Shown here: positions 58,018 through 64,000 of the stretch, piece by piece
How positions within the stretch are numbered: the stretch's first letter is position 1
How the letters are laid out: each line of letters begins with the position of its first letter
DNA from: Monosporascus cannonballus
Lineage: Eukaryota; Ascomycota; Sordariomycetes; Xylariales
DNA: 64,000 nt
Direction: 5' to 3'
Assembly (NCBI GenBank): GCA_004154925.1
Contig: QJNS01000258.1
Span: forward strand, 1 to 64,000
The notes under the pieces: model-generated
What the model was told of the DNA's origin: nothing
Database searches by the model: none
The model's input: the letters and a program-made list of their open reading frames with translations, nothing else
Program-made: the position numbers and the translations under genes

Positions 58018-61000
58018 GATTTTTGGCGGGTTCCCAGGTGTTCTCGGAGTTTGGGTGCTTCCTCCACTTAATTAGGTACTTGGTAAGTCCGTTTTATTTC
58101 CGCATGTCGAAAATCTTTTCCACTTTATATGCTTATTTGTTTTCCACCTTTACGTTATTTTATGCCGTACGTACTTTGATTATATTTGCTGTTAATTCGA
58201 GTAAAAAAATATAAAAAATTGGATAGAATTTAACTTTAGGTAAAAGTTCTAATTGGTAATTATTTTTTGAAATTTTCTTGACGATTTTATATAGACCGAT
58301 ATACTTGAAATCAAATTTTTTGCTAGGACGTTTTGTTTAAATATTTTTGGTGGTAAAATAAATTATTTCCCCTTTTTTGAAAATTAATCCTTTTAATCTT
58401 TTTTTGATGTAATATTTACTTATTTAATTCCGTACGAATTTTAATTTTATTTTCATTTCCTGGTATAATTATTTCAGTTATTCTGACGTAAGGATTGCTT
58501 TAATGTTAATAGGTCTATCGTCGTATATTTCCTTATAAATTTTTGGGGTAAAACCAAAGTTCGTGTTAATTAATGTTATCTTGATATTTTCGTAGTAACT
58601 GGTATTATAAGCTAATTAAGTAATAGGTAACTTCTTAATCCAGTTGTTTTATTCGTAATTAATGTAATATCGTAAGTAAATTTCCAAAATTTGGTTTATT
58701 CGTTTTATCTATCCATCCGTTTAAGGTTTAAATGCGTTAAATAACTTGTGATTTAGGCCAATTTGTGCCATAAGGCCTTGCTAAAACTTCGAAATAAACG
58801 TCGTTTTTTTATTTAAAATAATTTCGTATAATAATCCGTATATGTTAAAGATATTTTTAAAGAAAATATATGCTATTTATTTTGCATTAATATCTTCGTA
58901 ATAAGGTAAAAAATAAAAAAATTTCGTAAATCGATCGACAATAACGAAAATGCTATCGTAATATATTTTTATCGCTGGATCTTCGGATAAAGGAAATTTA
59001 ATAATAAAATCCATAATAATCGAATCCCAAGGTTTTTTTGAGACTGGTAATAGTTATAACTTTTTATAAGGCTTATATCGTTACGCCTTAGCCTTATTAT
59101 AAAGGTCATATTATCGTCGTACTTTTTGAACCATCGTTTTTATCTTAAGAAAAGAATATATGCGCTAAAATTGCTTTAAGGTTTTGTAAATCCTTGGATA
59201 TCCATGTAACTGATATTCATATATATTTCGTACTAAGTCCATTTAATATTTTTCTGGAATTTGCATTTTATCCGTTTTTTGGTTTTCTGGGAGATTATCG
59301 TTATACTGCTAGATCTTCTGATATATATCCAAAGGTACTGCCCGAATTGTTGCAATCTGTCGTAAACGTAAATATCTTTTTAGTATAATGTCGAAAATTA
59401 TATATTTAACCTTAACCAACTTTTTTTCGAAATCTGGTCATTTACTTAAGGTATCGGTTTTACCGTTTTCTGAACCCTTTCTATAAATAATAACGAAGTC
59501 AAAGTTCGCCATTTCTTTTGCATATCGCAGTTATTATCCTATAAGTTCTCTAGTCGTAATAAACCGGATAAAGTTTTAATAATCCGTATAAACCTTAACC
59601 TGGTACAAACTTCCTTTCAGGAAATACCTAAATTCGCAAAATACCATAACAATAGCCATAAATTCTTTATCTGGGATGCCGTAATTAAGCTCAGTTCCTT
59701 TTAATTTGTATGAGAAAAATGCAATAAGGTACAGTTTGCCTTAATTATCCCGTTATCCGATTATTACGCCTAACGCGTAATCCGAAATATCGGTTTTTAA
59801 TTTAACTAGGCAGCTTAAATTATACATAATTAATACTGGCTCGTTAGTAATCGTATCCTTAATCTTTTAAAACGCCCTTTCTGTTTCCGGCGTCCATCTA
59901 AACTTTTTTTTTTTGGTAAGGTTAATTAAGGGTATAGTTATTTTGCTAAAATTCCGAATAAACTTTCTGTAATAATTGGCGAATCCAAGGAATACCTGTA
60001 TTTCCTTAACCGTCATTAACGTTTACCATTCTGTAATTGTAGCGATTTTCTTAGGATCCATTTTAATATATCCTAAGGTAATAATATATCCCAAGTATTT
60101 TACTTCTTACTTATGGAACTAACTTTTTTCTGCGTTAACTAACAATTTCGCGTCCTATAAAACTTAAAGAACCTTATAAACGTATTTTACGTATGCCTTT
60201 TTTGTTTTTGAGAAAATGAGAATATCGTCGAGATAATACATAACAAAAACGTCGAAGTATTCCCATAATACATAATTTATTATCCGTTAGAAAATTATTA
60301 AGGCGTTCGTAAGTCCTATTAACGTAACCAAATACTTAAATAATCCGTATTTTGTTTTAAAGGCTATTTTTTATTCGTATCTTTTTTTAATTTTAATAAG
60401 GTTATATTTATCTTTAAAATCGAATACCGTAAATTATTTAGTTCCATAAAATCGGTCTTTTATTTCCGTAATTAAAGGTAATAATATTCGATTCTTAATA
60501 ATAATGTCGTTTAGTTGCCGATAATCAACTATAAATCGTAATTTTCCGTTTTTCTTAAATACGAAAAATATTAGATATCCTGCTAGTAATTTCGAAGGTC
60601 GAATCCATTTTTTCTGTAACCGATTTTCCAAATATTCTTTAAAAGTACGTAATTCGTTTTTATTAAGGTTATAAATAAGGTAAAATTTCGTCGAAAATCC
60701 TTTTTTAAGGATTATTTTATAATTTTATTCGTTATATTTTGGTAATTTTCGTATTAAGCTTTTTTTTAAAAAGTTGTTCGTATTTGTAATATTACGGTAA
60801 CATATTAATTAGATTTTTTAACTTTTGGGGCTATTGTTTTAGATTGTTATTTAAATGCCGTAATTTCGCTTTAATAATAACAATAATACGTCGTATTTTT
60901 CTTTGATACCCATTTTTTTTCTTGTATCTTATCCCTTTAGGTAGTAAGGTATTTATCGTATCCTTATACTTGTATTCGTCGCCATTTTCGATCGAATATT

Positions 61001-62350
61001 AAGCTTTTATTTCTTTTTTTTATTTATTAATAAAAGGTAAAACGAATTTTACTTAGCCAGTTCTTCCGTTAATTAAAATTCCGTACTGGCGTATCCATAA
61101 TAATCCTAAAATTATGTCGTAATTCTTAAATAAAACGATATCGAATTTAATTATTTGGTATCGTCCTTAGATAAAGATCTCGAAATGATTAATTTTGCGT
61201 AAAATTTTTCCGTTATCGTAAGCGAAATCCTGACTTTCGGCGTTCGTCGTTATATAAAATCTTAATTTATATTTTTATGGTAATTTAAATTCGTTAATTA
61301 TATCCGGTATAATGTAATTTCCGCCCAAAGTTCCGTAATTTACCATTACGGTATATTAATACGTTCCGATTCGTATATCTAAAGTAATAAGGTTATTAAC
61401 GGTTTTTATCGTTACGTTTAAAGCCTTTTTTGGGAATTTATCCTAATTTTTCGGGATTTTGTTATTTTGCGGCTTTTTTATAGGTAACTTTTTTCTTTTA
61501 ACTCCTGTTCGAATCTGTCGAGCTTTGCTTGTATTTCTTTATATAACGCGTCGAGCTGCTATACCTATCGTTTTTGTCGGCATACCGTTCCTTCGAGCCG
61601 TATTAATTGCTTTTAGTTTTGTTATAATTCCTTTTTTTACCGGGTAAATTGTTCCTTAATATGATATATGGCTTTTTATTAGGCTTTATCGTTTTCCTAC
61701 TGGAGGTTTTGTATAAATCGTTGGATTTTTCCCTTTAAAATTTATCGCTTATTAGGATCTGTGGTAAATGCTAGTTAAAAATGGAAATCCGTAATAATTT
61801 TCTGGTAATGCTTCTTTATAATATGCTAAATTAACTTTTTTTCCGTCTGGTAATTATATTACTTATAATAACAGAAAAGGTTTTCCTGCGGATACCATTT
61901 TCCCCTGGGCCAGTTTTCCGTTACCGCCAGCTGAAAAAAATCATTTTTAAAAGTTATAAATCGAAAATATCGGTATTATTATTTATCGTTTTTATTATCT
62001 CCTGTTCGGTTAGGAAAATCGAATCCTTCGTAATATATTCGGGTAATTCTGTTATGAATATATCGTTTTTATTTTTCGTAATTAGGGTAATTCCGTCGTC
62101 GACAGTGGACAGCATGTTTTCTGCCATATTAATTAGGGATTTTAAGGCAGATTTTCTCCGTCCAGCCCTAATATTCCTTTAACTATTTTTTAAAAATATT
62201 TTATTATTTTTTGATTACTTACTAAGCCAGGTTCCTGGTTTTTCGCATTCCTTATTGAATTTCTTATCGTAATGGTCCTTATTGGACTTCGTGCCATAAG
62301 GGGTTTGGTTCGTATTTTAGTCGAATTATGTTAATAAGTTTACTTTCTTT
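58018..62350 (-). pseudogene. Pol of element D (RT, RNase H, integrase, chromodomain), lightly RIP-mutated
   Basis: RT is open at 60631-60434 (KKNGKLRFIVDYRQLND, then NRILLPLITEIKDR). The catalytic VMYYLDDILIFS lies at about 60245-60210. The chromodomain core at about 58090-58025 reads GLTKYLIKWRKHPNSENTWE followed by PA, with no stop. A one-base difference from B and C in the A-run after PA changes the last residues. Other parts contain stops of the Gln/Trp type. Confidence 0.85.
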
Positions 62351-62399
62351 TTTCTGATTCTCTTTGGATTATCTTTCGGGTACAGGTTTCCAGTTATTT

Positions 62400-63450
62400 T
62401 TTCGTGGCTTTTTGGGCGAAAGGCATTTATAAGCCTTATGCCCCTTTTTTTCGTAATTGTAATATTCGATCTGGCTCCAATTTTTCTTATAAGTGGCTCT
62501 TAATTCCATAGGGCTTGGTTTAATGCCGTAAGAAATATTATTACGCCGGGAAGCGCTGGTATTAACCGTATGCCGAAACTTATTATTATATTTTCCCTTA
62601 ATACCTTTAGTACGTTAAGCATATTATCGGTTATTAATTTTAACTGTTATAGCGATATAATTTAATAAATATTTAGGCCGGTTAAATTTAAAAATTTTTT
62701 TCTGTATTTCTTTTTTCAGGCCGTCGAAAAACTTGGCTATTAATACTTTTTGTCTTTAATTCAGCTTAGATGCTAGCTGAATAAGCGTACTGCCGTAACT
62801 GGATATTGGTCCTTTTTGTCATAATTGCTAAATTTGCATCTCGGCTTTTGTTTTTTCGTTTACTATTCCGAAAGTTTTCGTTAATATTTGTTCGAATTGC
62901 TCGTAATCGTTATAAATTTGCATTATTTCCGGATTTTGCTTTTCCTAGGGCAAAATAACATATTTTTTCATAACGGGCTTAAATTAAATAATTGCATTAC
63001 TAATAAGTTGTCTTATTACGAACTTAATTCGTATAATAAATGTAATAAGTCGAATGGGAAAGTACCCAAATTATGTTTGGCATTAGGTTAGGAACAGTTA
63101 TAATTTTGTTAAAATTCCATCAAAAGGTTCCGGCTTAAGGGGTTTAAGGACTTTTCCTAGTTCCTTAGTGGAATTTAATTAAATAACCTGATTCGACCAA
63201 AAGGGCTTTTCAGTTTCGGGAGCCTTTCCTTTCTCCTTAAGCTTTTCATAGGCGGCTTAGAAAAACGTCGTAAGGTTATTTTTATCTTGTTTAAACTAAA
63301 GGATGCGTTCGTTTATAGCATCCAGGCGTCGAAAAACTTCTTTTCGAAAAAGACGAAACTGCTCCTTTTCTTCCTCGGATTCCATTCCGGTATTAGGGTC
63401 CTTAGGGACCTAATAAATGGGTTATTCGGGTTGCTTGTTAATAAATATAA
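62400..63450 (-). pseudogene. Gag of element D
   Basis: The N-terminal part from about 63385 reads MESEEEKEQFRLFRKEVFRR, then LDAINERIL, parallel to A and C. A zinc knuckle at about 62465-62420 reads YYNYEKKGHKAYKC, a C-x2-C-x4-H-x4-C motif with the first two Cys changed to Tyr. Stops of CAG/CAA type interrupt it. Confidence 0.75.
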
Positions 63451-63504
63451 TGTCGGCGATATTGCTTAAAGTTTAACGGTACCATTAAATAAAAGCTTAT
63501 AACG

Positions 63505-64000
63505 TATAACGGCTAAATTAATTAACCAACTATTAAACCTAAGTTGACAGGTTTATGTTAACAGAAATATTGTAGGAATTTAAATAATAAATATAGTAAC
63601 ATATTATGTTTCGTAATATTAAAAACGTTTTAAATAATAAATTGTTATATTATAAATATTTAATATTAATAAGTATTATAAATTAAAGTTATTTAAATTA
63701 TGGAAATAACGAATATATATATACTTATTTATTAACGCCTAATTTTATTAAATTATTATAATTTCGTAATAATCCTAATAATCCTAATTTTTGTAAATTT
63801 CGTAACGATTTTAATAATCCTAATTTTCGTAAATTTTGTAACGATCCTAATAATCCTAATTCTCGTAAATCTCGTAACGATCCTAATAATCCTAACTTTC
63901 GTAAATCTCGTAACGATCCTAATAATCCTGATTTTCGTAAATCTCGTAACGATCCCAATGATCCATTACGTAACCTTCCTTCTGGTTCTCCACTCGTCTT
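63505..64000 (-). repeat. 5' LTR of element D (cut by the window edge)
   Basis: Matches 56783-57316 throughout. Its minisatellite (about 63757-63965) has six 36-bp units against seven in the other LTR. Confidence 0.85.

Larger units (their letters stand above)
56783..64000 (-). mobile_element. Chromovirus D (minus strand), least mutated copy, cut by the right edge
   Basis: LTRs lie at 56783-57433 and from 63505 to beyond 64000 (outer ends TGTGACGG and TATAACGG). The internal region encodes, on the minus strand, gag with a zinc knuckle, RT with an intact YLDD, and a chromodomain core without stops. An opposite-strand ORF lies next to the 3' LTR. RIP-type changes are present but fewer than in B and C. 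Expected total length is about 7.4 kb. Confidence 0.9.

Overview
The window is nuclear DNA of a filamentous ascomycete (Pezizomycotina). Three things point there: short GT-AG introns with a CTAAT/CTAAC-type branch site, typical fungal single-copy genes (Cwc24, SWIRM, SET and HD proteins), and long AT-rich blocks whose transposons carry the signature of repeat-induced point mutation (RIP). I cannot name the species.

Layout: (1) 1-9480, normal composition: the N-terminal part of a coiled-coil protein gene running off the left edge (minus strand), a long divergent intergenic region, a complete Cwc24 splicing-factor gene, then about 3.4 kb without a convincing gene. (2) about 9485-38450, an AT-rich block of dead, nested transposons: a truncated chromovirus A, a full-length chromovirus B, a possible but unproven Copia relic, a full-length chromovirus C on the minus strand, and a Fot1/pogo-like DNA transposon. 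Two small unmutated solo LTRs (190 and 243 bp) with target-site duplications sit inside these dead elements. (3) about 38450-56496, normal composition: some 5 kb with no recognisable gene, then a SWIRM-domain gene, a short-chain dehydrogenase with one intron, an HD-domain hydrolase, a SET-domain gene and a broken secreted BNR-repeat (sialidase-fold) gene. (4) 56497-64000, a second AT-rich block: a fragment of a plus-strand LTR against which chromovirus D (minus strand) sits. D is the least mutated copy and runs off the right edge.

The genes do not form a pathway or cluster; they look like ordinary housekeeping and chromatin genes between heterochromatic blocks.

The most interesting structure is in the retrotransposons. 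In B, C and D the space between the chromodomain end of pol and the 3' LTR carries an ORF on the opposite strand. It has a cysteine cluster at its N-terminus, a charged coiled-coil-like middle (clearest in D) and a conserved tail (SLIG, two variable residues, RQ, stop) that overlaps the end of pol tail-to-tail. The same LTR family also carries a copy-specific tandem minisatellite at one fixed place in U3, always just after a conserved GTTACGTRAT-like anchor. Both features are read directly from the sequence but would need database searches to establish novelty.
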